A stretch of 64,000 nucleotides of DNA from Debaryomyces hansenii CBS767. Taxonomy: Eukaryota; Ascomycota; Pichiomycetes; Serinales; Debaryomycetaceae. Position 1 is the first letter of the stretch; each line of letters opens with the position of its first letter. The stretch covers positions 496,001-560,000 of the forward strand of contig NC_006046.2 of assembly GCF_000006445.2 (NCBI RefSeq), read 5' to 3'. Both the position numbers and the translations under genes were made by a program. This document shows, piece after piece, positions 1-10,818 of this stretch. The notes beneath the pieces were generated by a model. It had not been told where the DNA came from. It saw only the letters and a program-made list of their open reading frames with translations, and searched no databases.

Positions 1-9
1 AGCAGTTTG

Positions 10-942
10 ATGCGTATTTACATGGATGATTCCTTGTCCCAAGTCTATATAGTTAATAAAGGCTTAAAAGGTCTTGAACTATGGAATACTATTTATAATG
101 ACTTGGGCCATCTTTCCTTCGTACAACAATTACATTTTCATTCGGAATTATATGCGATGCTTCACGATCCCAAGACTACTATGTTAGAAAAGCTTGCCCT
201 CATCCAATATGCTGATCCCGATATTCTTCCTGTTTCCGATGAACACAAGTTTGTTATGTTCGCTACTGTATGTGGTAACAGCGCTGTCAAGGATATATTG
301 GTTCGTCTTCATCATGAGTATGATAATGTGACCTGGAAGGCTTTGAGAGAAAAAATTCTAGACATTTCTGAAAAAAAAGCCGTATCTGACACCTATGAGG
401 CGGTTTCAGGGAAACCTCCTCCTAGAATATTAATTAGATCTAACGTGAACTGTTCCAAATGCGGCGGTGTTGGCCACAAATCAGATGTATGTGTTTCAAT
501 GGATGATGAAGAAAGGATCAAATTAGAACCAGTGTCAGGAAAGGTCAACATAGCACCTGACTCGTTTCCTAAGGACGAATTTTATCTTGATTCTCGTGTA
601 TCACATCATATCACTCACCAAAAGAAACTATTGCATAATTTTTCAAAGAGTTCTGGGAAAATTAAGGGTCACGGTGCTCTGTTCAGGATTGCCGGGTCTG
701 GATCTTTGAAGTTCAAATTACCAGATGGTAGCTCCCTTACTCTTACTGATGTACAGTATGTACCTTCGTTTGGGCGTAATTTAGTCTCAATCCTTCAAGT
801 GAATCTGCGCGGTACGAATTTCACATTTCATCACAATAAGGTAATGGCATCTGACCTGGGGATTCCTGTTGCAAGTCTCATTGTGCCTGAACACGTTTTA
901 CTTTATCAATTTTCATTACCTTGTGTCCCTCCTTCCAGCTAG
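10..942 (+). pseudogene. Ty1/copia-like gag-protease relic, copy A (runs off left edge)
   Basis: This open frame of about 310 residues encodes the back half of a Ty1/copia-type gag followed by a protease-like region. A CCHC zinc knuckle is visible (CSKCGGVGHKSDVC, about residue 150), and after it the protease-like motif YLDSRVSHH and the copia-typical block DVQYVPSFGRNLVS. The usual active-site triplet is Asp-Ser/Thr-Gly; here it reads Asp-Ser-Arg (codon 595-597). The frame stops at 942 and no integrase or reverse transcriptase follows. The first residues align with the middle of copy C, so the 5' part of gag lies outside the window or is lost. The first ATG is at 10. It is most likely a dead element; a domesticated gag is possible because the frame is intact. 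Confidence 0.75.
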
Positions 943-1488
943 GACTTAGTATGATATTAGATTTATAAGATAAAAGTCTCTGCAGTCTTTCTATAGTAGT
1001 ACACCTGCTTTGAATGAATCTTCGTCCATCGGTTGCGAGAGGTTAGAAGAAACTGAACATTCTAGAAGTATGACATTAGCTGAACTTTAGAGAAAAAAAA
1101 AACCTAATATACGGTCTGTTTTTGCACATCAATGATATTTTATCTGGATAATCTGACGTATACAAGAGAGTCGAGGATAGAAGACTAACACTACATATAT
1201 ATCAGTTGGTATGCTTAATGGATTTTAAATGACATTTTCCTGAAGGTTTTCATGTACTAAAAAAATTCCTTTACATAGCTATCATTAATATAATCATATA
1301 TACTTGGAGGCACAATAAATATTATTAAACAACTGTATCATTTTTCAAAGCTTATAAGTTTTCCAATAATTGGTTTATTTCGTTTATCATGGCCATCGCT
1401 TCTCATTATCCATAATATACGTTCCTTAATACACTTATAAATTTTAATTATTTTGTCATACTTTCAATCTCTCCATTGAATTATTGTT
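943..1488. other. AT-rich spacer after gag relic A
   Basis: About 550 bases with many stops in all frames. No recognisable pol sequence, RNA gene or LTR was found by eye. A run of ten A lies near 1092. Confidence 0.5.
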
Positions 1489-2411
1489 TCAAATCTTTCT
1501 ACCATAGGTACGCTCAGGCTCGGCATTCGCCCCAATGTAGCGAATCAACCTCTCTCTTTTATCTTGTACCAGCCCAGTGGTCAGTAGCTTATAAAACTCC
1601 AAGTAGCTATTAAGACCCCTCGTGAGTTGTTCAATTTGGGCAAGAGACGTTAAAGGTGACACTCCAGCATCTGCTAGAGTTCTATAATCACTATTTGAGA
1701 TAGGATCATAGGCATCAGGAGAGTTGCGATTTCCTCCTCTCCCCTTGAATTGGTTATCAAAGCGTGAACTTAAATTTTTGTTCGACATTTCTAAGTTAGC
1801 TAAGCGCCTGTTTGTTTCAATCCGAAACTCTTTCATTTCGTCCTTGAACTCTCCCATTTCGTCCTTGAACTCTCCCATTTCGTCCTTGAACTCTCCCATT
1901 TCGTCCTTGAACTCTCCCATTTCGTCCTTGAACTCTCCCATTTCGTCAATAAACTCCTCCATTTCGTCTTTGAACTCTCTCATATCGTTTTTGAACTCTT
2001 CTAATGAGTTGCTAATTCTAACAATATATGTCATCATTTGATTAAGGACCCCGTTACCTAAATCTGGAGCTTGTTCATGAGCAGAACGTGTACCATCAGG
2101 GTTTAGGAATAGGTACTCATTCATCCTTTCCACATTCAGCGAAATATCATTCAATTTGTGTCCCATACTGGAAGAAAACGTAATAAGTTTTCTTGTTTTA
2201 TAACCTGTGGTTGCAACCATGTCTTTATATAACCTGTTCGTGCGTATGCTATCTCTTGCTCGTCACGAGATTCTACTTGCAAATTGGCAAAATAGCTAAG
2301 TGCTTCATTCAATAAAGAAGGCTCAAGCCATTCTAAGGCATTAGTGGGGCCATTTATCCCTGAGGGTGGTTCTAAAATTGGTTCTAATTGTATATCTAAG
2401 GTCTGTGTCAT
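1489..2411 (-). pseudogene. Frameshifted gene encoding heptad-repeat coiled coil
   Basis: Two overlapping reading frames on the minus strand look like one broken gene. The upstream frame (2411 down to 2151, 86 residues, starts MTQTLDIQ) runs into the downstream frame (ATG at 2220, stop at 1489, 243 residues). The downstream part holds a perfect 7-residue repeat, EFKDEMG, five times, with degenerate units on either side, then an Asn/Gly-rich stretch and a C-terminal block (GLNSYLEFYKLLTTGLV). Phe and Met fall at alternating 4- and 3-residue spacing, as in the a/d positions of a coiled coil. The frames differ by one base, which points to an indel. A 37-base GT..AG stretch in the overlap is too short and of the wrong phase to be an intron. 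The organisation is loosely reminiscent of Mug135-like fungal proteins, which I cannot confirm. Function unknown. Confidence 0.5.
1835..1990 (-). repeat. 21-bp tandem repeat (about 8 units) coding for a heptad
   Basis: A 21-base unit beginning ATTTCGTCCTTGAACTC on the plus strand repeats from 1835. Four consecutive units are identical, and those from 1940, 1961 and 1982 are degenerate. Because 21 bases are seven codons, each unit adds one heptad (EFKDEMG) to the minus-strand protein. Confidence 0.9.
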
Positions 2412-2699
2412 TTGTAAAAAAGCTGGTTAAAGAAAGATATATCTGACATATTTTTATTCGTAAATTAGGACCCTTTTTATATCTTCTTATTTTTACATTT
2501 GTGGAAGCACAAATAAAATTATTCACAAGCAGGCTATTTGTGAATTTTCTTGCTTATAATCAGTCAAATATCTCATACGTATTCTACAGTGAATGGGAAT
2601 TTGGATTTTATTCAAGTAAATACACTGCATCATTAGACATATTTCGCAATTGTAACTTCTAATAATGGTTTGTTTCAACAAATATTTTAGTTGCACTCG

Positions 2700-3030
2700 A
2701 ATTTATATACGCAACATCATTATACGGTTCGCATGCTACACAAGCCTTGAATCTATTTGCTAATCTGAATTTTCTTCCCGCTTTCGAAGAACACAGGAAC
2801 ACAGAATATTTTTTTCGTATTATTTGTGGTAACAGTACTATCAAGGACAGGTTGAAAGCTTTCGAGAATGTTACTTGGAAGGCGTTGGAAGGCGTTGGAA
2901 GATTTCAGACATATTTGACAATGGATATGTATCTAGAACTACGAAGGGTTTCGAAAATCATACTCTTAGGACATTAATTAGATCTGAATTAGTGATGTTA
3001 ACCACAAATCAGGCGTAAGGACTTGAGTTT
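2700..3030 (+). pseudogene. Ty1/copia-like gag relic, copy B (fragment)
   Basis: A short decayed copy of the gag seen at 10-942. The frame from about 2747 keeps IICGNSTIKDRL and NVTWKALE, which match CGNSAVKDIL and NVTWKALR in copy A. After a frame disruption, ATTAATTAGATCTGAA and CCACAAATCAGGCGTA near 2976-3020 match the DNA of copy A around its zinc knuckle. No complete domain remains. Confidence 0.65.
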
Positions 3031-3214
3031 GAGTCTAAACTTAGTTGCAACTTACTTTACACCGAATAATTAGTTATCTTATCAGTTTTATTACACGTGT
3101 GATAAGGTTTAATTTGATATTGCATTCATCTTATGTAACATTCCTATAAAAAATTATCAAGTTCCTTTATACTGTAATTTTTCTCATCCATTAATAATAG
3201 GGATTGGTTTCAGT

Positions 3215-3305
3215 GAGTTTATTTATGGAACGAAGTAATTTCTATACATAATAATACTGTCTTGTGGATATAGTATTGTATATTAATGAAATAATTAATA
3301 CCACA
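3215..3305 (+). repeat. LTR-like repeat end 5' of gag relic C
   Basis: The stretch ending ATAATTAATACCACA at 3305 closely matches the stretch ending at 18719. Shared blocks are TTGTGG, TGTATATTAA and AATAATTAATACCACA, with weaker similarity further left. It lies about 125 bases upstream of the gag start of copy C and ends in CA, as LTRs do. The left boundary and target duplication could not be identified. Confidence 0.45.
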
Positions 3306-3429
3306 ATGTTTCGCAGCCTGTTTAATTCCGACTTCGCACTAAAATATTTCAGTACTCCCATCCAAAGTTGAACTTCAATTGAATATTTGGAACTTTCAAC
3401 TTTTACTGATAACCCACCAACTTGATAAG

Positions 3430-4258
3430 ATGTCACAATTAAACGAATATATTGAAGGGGCAATTGCGTCCAATTTCTTCTATTATGTTTTTGAATTTAT
3501 TAAGCTACGGGGCGTGGATAACTATAAGAATTGGGCAAGGTTTGTGATAATGAAGATGAGAAAAATGAATTGTTTTTTGGAAATGTACCTTAATAATCAA
3601 TTTATGGAAATACCTGGCGTATGTGATTTGAATGAAAATGAGCAGAATATTATTAAACTCAAGTATGATGATCGTACAAGCCAGGTGATACCGAAATTCC
3701 TTAATGATGCATTGTATGAAACTTATTGCGTAGATAGAGGCTTAGAAGGTATTAAATTATGGAATGCTCTTTATAATGACTTTGGTCATTTCTCGTTTGA
3801 GCAAATTTTGGACAGGCAGTCAAAGTTAAATAAGTAACTTCATGATCCTGCTGTTTCCAGGTCAGAGAAAATTAAACTACTCGAGTTTGCTGACCCTGAG
3901 ATTCTTCCCCTTTCCGATGAACAAAGAATTATGGTCTTTGCAACTGTTTGTGGCAACAGAACGGCCAAATCAAGGTTGATTCGTCTCTATGAAAAGTCAC
4001 TGGAGAACTTGACTTGGAAGGCCTTGAAGGATGAGATATCAGACGTTTCTGATGAAGCTTGCAGGTCGCAGAAGCAATATTAAATCAAACTAAATTGACT
4101 TTTTACAAAGGTATTGGCCACAAATTAAATGCATGTATTTCTCGTGATGATGAAACAAAAGACAAATTCAAGACTTGTGTCTGAAAGAGTCGCACATGTG
4201 CCTAGACTAAGGATGGGACTTATCTTGATAAGCGTGCCACATATCATGTTATTTAATC
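3430..4258 (+). pseudogene. Ty1/copia-like gag-protease relic, copy C
   Basis: This copy keeps the gag start (MSQLNEYIEG, ATG at 3430) and reads to a TAA at 3835. The same frame then continues from LHDPAVSRSEKIKLLEF through CGNRTAKSRL and NLTWKALKDEIS to a second stop at 4081. In another frame a zinc-knuckle remnant (KGIGHKLNAC, about 4107) and a protease remnant (YLDKRATYHV, 4221-4250) follow. The first stop falls where copy A has Met in its LYAMLHDP segment. The element is clearly dead, but it shows how the relics were originally ordered: gag, CCHC knuckle, protease. Like copy A it has Arg where copia proteases have the active-site Gly. Confidence 0.75.
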
Positions 4259-4477
4259 TTTAGTTCGATTACCACCAAATTAAATGATTTATTTGAAGTC
4301 CTCTTTTTGTTCACTTATTTCGTACAACGGTCAAATATGTAACCACACTGCGTGCAGTCCAGTTATAAGCTCATTGAAGAAAAGTATGCTACTTAAAAAT
4401 AAAAATATCGATTTTTTCAAAGTCTGGTTTTTGATTTATACACAAGAAGCTTCTATAAATAAATATATGAATCTAAT

Positions 4478-6934
<2,457 letters not shown>

Positions 6935-8706
6935 ATGTCTGCTCCAACGTATGTATTCTTCGTTTCTCTGTTTCCCGTGAAGGTCGAATAGGTAAGGATC
7001 AAATATGTGGCGAGCTTTCCCCAGGTTCATTCTACGTGGCGGCTATTACTCCTAGGTTGGATAAAGTAGTAGATTTGCATTAGTAAGACATGAAAGAACA
7101 ATCAATGGTATATTGTTGTGATAGGTTTCACAGGGACTAGTTTGAATTGATGAAAAGTTGCATAGTTTGGCCAACTACCGATATCGGATTGAGTTGAATT
7201 TTCAAACGATGATTTACTAACAATTTTTGTAGTGGTGATATTGGTTTAATTGGTTTAGCCGTTATGGGTCAAAACTTGATCTTAAACGCTGCTGACAATG
7301 GTTACACTGTCGTAGCTTACAACAGAACTGTTGCAAAGGTCGACGACTTCTTGGACAACGAGGCTAAGGGCAAATCAGTCATTGGTGCTCACTCCATCGA
7401 AGAATTATGTGCTAACTTGAAGAGACCAAGAAGAATCATTTTATTAGTTAAGGCTGGTAAACCAGTTGACGCTTTTATTGAACAATTATTACCTCACTTA
7501 GAAAAGGGTGATATCATCATTGACGGTGGTAACTCCCATTTCCCAGATTCTAACCGTCGTTACGAAGAATTAAACGGTAAGGGTATCTTATTCGTTGGTT
7601 CTGGTGTTTCTGGTGGTGAAGAAGGTGCTAGATACGGTCCATCTTTGATGCCAGGTGGTCACAAGGACGCTTGGCCACACATCAAGGATATCTTCCAAAG
7701 TATTGCTGCCAAGTCTGATGGTGAACCATGTTGTGACTGGGTTGGTGATGCCGGTGCTGGTCATTACGTTAAGATGGTGCACAATGGTATTGAATACGGT
7801 GACATGCAATTGATTTGTGAAGCTTATGATTTATTAAAGAGAGTTGGTAAATTCTCCAACAAGGAAATCGGTGACGTTTTCGCTAAATGGAACAAGGGTG
7901 TTTTAGACTCTTTCTTAATTGAAATTACCAGAGATATTTTGTACTTCAATGATCCAACTGACAATAAGCCATTATTAGAAAAGATTTTGGATACTGCTGG
8001 TCAGAAGGGTACTGGTAAGTGGACTGCTATCAATGCTTTAGATTTAGGTATGCCTGTCACCTTAATTGGTGAAGCTGTTTTCTCTCGTTGTTTATCCGCC
8101 TTGAAGGATGAAAGAGTCAGAGCTTCTAAATCATTAGCCGGCCCATCAGTTGAAGATGACGAATCTCCAATTCAAGATAAGCAAAAGTTCGTTGACGACT
8201 TAGAACAAGCTTTATATGCTTCTAAGATTATCTCTTACGCTCAAGGTTTCATGTTGATTAGAGAAGCTGCTAAGGAATACGGCTGGAAATTAAATAACCC
8301 AGCTATCGCCTTAATGTGGAGAGGTGGTTGTATTATCAGATCTGTTTTCTTAGGTGAAATCACTTCTGCTTACCGTGAAACCCCAGACTTAGAAAACTTA
8401 TTATTCCATCCATTCTTCAATGATGCCATCAAAAAGGCTCAAAAGGGTTGGAGATCAACTATTGGTAAGGCTGTTGAATTTGGTGTTCCAGTTCCAGCTT
8501 TTAGCACTGCTTTATCTTTCTACGATGGTTACAGATCTGCTAAGTTACCAGCTAACTTGTTGCAAGCTCAAAGAGATTACTTCGGTGCTCACACTTTCCA
8601 AGTGTTACCAGGTGAAGAAAATGATTTCTTAAAGAAGGACCAATGGATCCATGTTAACTGGACCGGTAAGGGTGGTAATGTTTCCGCCTCTACTTATGAT
8701 GCTTAG
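6935..8706 (+). CDS. GND1: 6-phosphogluconate dehydrogenase, decarboxylating (one intron)
   Basis: Converts 6-phosphogluconate to ribulose 5-phosphate with NADPH production in the oxidative pentose phosphate pathway. A 14-base first exon (ATGTCTGCTCCAAC, 6935-6948) joins 7233-8706, giving [19 protein letters not shown] and a 495-residue protein. Without exon 1 the Rossmann-fold start ([11 protein letters not shown]) would be cut. Also visible are the [14 protein letters not shown] segment and the family signature [13 protein letters not shown]. The C terminus [11 protein letters not shown] resembles the S. cerevisiae enzyme. Leu codons are almost all TTA/TTG, as expected for a highly expressed gene. 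Convergent with ERG5. Confidence 0.97.
6949..7232 (+). other. GND1 intron
   Basis: A 284-base intron with donor GTATGT at 6949, branch point TACTAAC at 7215-7221 and acceptor TAG ending at 7232. Splicing restores the frame exactly. Confidence 0.93.
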
Positions 8707-8951
8707 AATAATTATTCATAAGTATCTTCATTTTTATAGTGATATAACGGTTTCTAATTATTGACGTAGTTCAAATAAAAGAAGATATTCAAAATGAGTG
8801 TGTAAGCTTTAAAGGAGCATATATTAAATTGATTGAAGTGAAAAACTATTATATATATCATAGAATAGTATTGATGATAAATATGAATCAAAACTATGGT
8901 AAAAACACGGAACAAATTAAATAAAACAAAATAGTCTAATTATTTATTATT

Positions 8952-10520
8952 CTAGACTTGAAGTGGGTTTCTTCTCTTCCACTCTAAGATTAAATCGTCT
9001 TTTGGGAAGATTGTAGCGAAGACTTTAATTTCTTCGGATAACGGAGTAGGATAATGAATGATATCCGAGTTCATAACAAATTTACCTAACATACTGGTAA
9101 ATAACATCAAAACATAGGTTTTACCTAAACAAATATGTGGGCCGGTACCGAAAACTAACCAGTTACGCTTGTTCATATCACCAGTGGCATTTTCCCATCT
9201 TTCTGGAATAAAACTATCTGGATCTTCATATACTTCTGGGTCGTGTAATGCTGGGTACAATGTAGGAATAATCATAGAACCCTTTGGGGCGGTATATGTG
9301 TCAGTAACTGGGAAACTCTGTTTAACAACATAAGGGACCATCAAGACTGGAGGACGGTAACGTAATGATTCCTTAACAACATTATTAGTGTATGTCATTT
9401 CATTAATCAATTCTAAATTCAATGGCTTGGATGGGTCTTGATCACGAACTCTTAATTGTTCTTCTCTTATCTTGGCAACAATATCAGGACGATCGGCTAC
9501 AACCTGGAACAACCAGCAAGCTAAAGATGAAGATGCATCTTGGGAAGCAAAGAGGAAAGTAAAAATAACCTCAGATATTTCTCTGTTTGAGAACTCACGA
9601 ATTAATAACTTAGATTCTGGATCATCTGAGTGCTTTTCTCTTGCATCCTTCATTAAATAAATCCATTCATCCATAACACATCCTGGTTTACCGTTGTCTT
9701 CGTTAATATGTTTTTTAGACATACCGGCACAGGATTCGAAAATTTTCATAGTTTCATCTGCAATTTTTTTACCATACCAAGTCTTAGTGTATGGAATAAT
9801 GATTGGGAAGTTAACTAACTCTAAGGCAGCAGTGATACGGAAATAGTTGTCAGTAATCAAGGAAATTTGTTCTTCAGTAATATAATCCCCACAGAAAGTT
9901 CTTAAAGAAAGGGCACACAATAATTCTCTAAATTGAGGGAAGAATTCAGTTGGACCATCCAAGGTAACAAATTTTTCAAGGTATAAATCCATATACTTTT
10001 CTTGAACAGGAATATATAATTCCAAAGCCTTTTGACTAAATAAACCATTCAAAGATTTACGATAATCCGAATGTGCCTTACCATCCAAGAAAACCCAGTT
10101 AGTTGGTCTTAAAATCTTAATAGCGACATCAACGACACATGGCTTGACATACTTAGGCGACCCTAAGATCTTTCTAGCCAAGTCTCTTGAAGATGCAATA
10201 ACAACAAACTTATGGAAAATCGACACACACGATAAAGGACCAGAATCCCACTTGGCCTTATATTCTTCGAATTTAGGATCTAATGATTCTAAAAATGGCC
10301 CAATGATAGGCCATACCTTCAAACGAGGACCAACAATACTACCCTTTCGGATTTGATACATAATCTGATCATACGACAATCCCAATACAATTGTGGTGAT
10401 AATAAGTTGTAACCACGACATATTCATATAAAGGTCGTTGGCTGTTTTGATAAAAAAACTGGTGTCCCCGAAGGAACCAGATAAGTTGTCAACTATTTCA
10501 GACGTAGAATTAGTACTCAT
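8952..10520 (-). CDS. ERG5: Sterol C-22 desaturase, cytochrome P450 (CYP61)
   Basis: A 522-residue ER-membrane P450 that introduces the C-22 double bond late in ergosterol synthesis. An N-terminal hydrophobic segment (about residues 34-50, WLQLIITTIVLGL) anchors it. The K-helix ExxR is in VKESLRYRPP, and the heme-binding loop FGTGPHICLGK places the thiolate ligand at about Cys464. Sequence and length fit Erg5 rather than Erg11. The start is the ATG at 10520. It is divergent from NOC3, and a TCGTATA sterol element lies about 140 bp upstream, consistent with Upc2-type control. Confidence 0.96.
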   Translation of the reverse strand: MSTNSTSEIVDNLSGSFGDTSFFIKTANDLYMNMSWLQLIITTIVLGLSYDQIMYQIRKGSIVGPRLKVWPIIGPFLESLDPKFEEYKAKWDSGPLSCVSIFHKFVVIASSRDLARKILGSPKYVKPCVVDVAIKILRPTNWVFLDGKAHSDYRKSLNGLFSQKALELYIPVQEKYMDLYLEKFVTLDGPTEFFPQFRELLCALSLRTFCGDYITEEQISLITDNYFRITAALELVNFPIIIPYTKTWYGKKIADETMKIFESCAGMSKKHINEDNGKPGCVMDEWIYLMKDAREKHSDDPESKLLIREFSNREISEVIFTFLFASQDASSSLACWLFQVVADRPDIVAKIREEQLRVRDQDPSKPLNLELINEMTYTNNVVKESLRYRPPVLMVPYVVKQSFPVTDTYTAPKGSMIIPTLYPALHDPEVYEDPDSFIPERWENATGDMNKRNWLVFGTGPHICLGKTYVLMLFTSMLGKFVMNSDIIHYPTPLSEEIKVFATIFPKDDLILEWKRRNPLQV

Positions 10521-10633
10521 ATTCTTAACATACGTTTACTACCAACTCCAACTTCAAAAAGTGAAACACCTCGAAAAGAACCTCTTCCTTAAAAAAAAAA
10601 AACACGGAACAAAAAAAATTCAACTGGGCGACC

Positions 10634-10644
10634 GAAAAATTTCA
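10634..10644 (+). promoter_or_regulatory. RRPE-like element, NOC3 promoter
   Basis: GAAAAATTTCA, close to the rRNA-processing element consensus (TGAAAAATTTT), about 100 bp upstream of the PAC box at 10732. The pair RRPE plus PAC is typical of yeast ribosome-biogenesis genes. Confidence 0.55.
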
Positions 10645-10658
10645 ATCCGGTAATATTC

Positions 10659-10665
10659 TATACGA
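10659..10665 (-). promoter_or_regulatory. Sterol regulatory element (Upc2 type), ERG5 promoter
   Basis: TATACGA on the plus strand, that is TCGTATA toward ERG5, about 140 bp upstream of its start. TCGTATA is the core site for Upc2/Ecm22-type zinc-cluster regulators of ergosterol genes. The exact match in an ERG promoter supports the call; occupancy is inferred. Confidence 0.7.
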
Positions 10666-10731
10666 CCGTACCGATGGGAACGACATTGATTTTCAGGTGA
10701 AATGTGGTTCAAAAGATAATCGCAAAATGTC

Positions 10732-10739
10732 GCGATGAG
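10732..10739 (+). promoter_or_regulatory. PAC box, NOC3 promoter
   Basis: GCGATGAG, an exact PAC core, 80-87 bp upstream of the NOC3 ATG. In yeasts PAC is bound by Dot6/Tod6-type repressors at ribosome-biogenesis genes. Confidence 0.7.
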
Positions 10740-10818
10740 GTACTAATTTTTTTATGTATCTAACGATATAAAGTGAATAAGTGAACAGAGTGTATACGTT
10801 TAGGATAGATATTGAAGG

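Noticed and set aside
1724..2041. Plus-strand frame of Ile/Ser/Asn/Pro repeats
   Set aside because: It is the antisense reading of the 21-base repeat in the minus-strand gene.
2168..2204. GT..AG stretch in the overlap of the two frames of the heptad-repeat gene
   Set aside because: Only 37 bases, no branch point, and removing it does not join the two frames.
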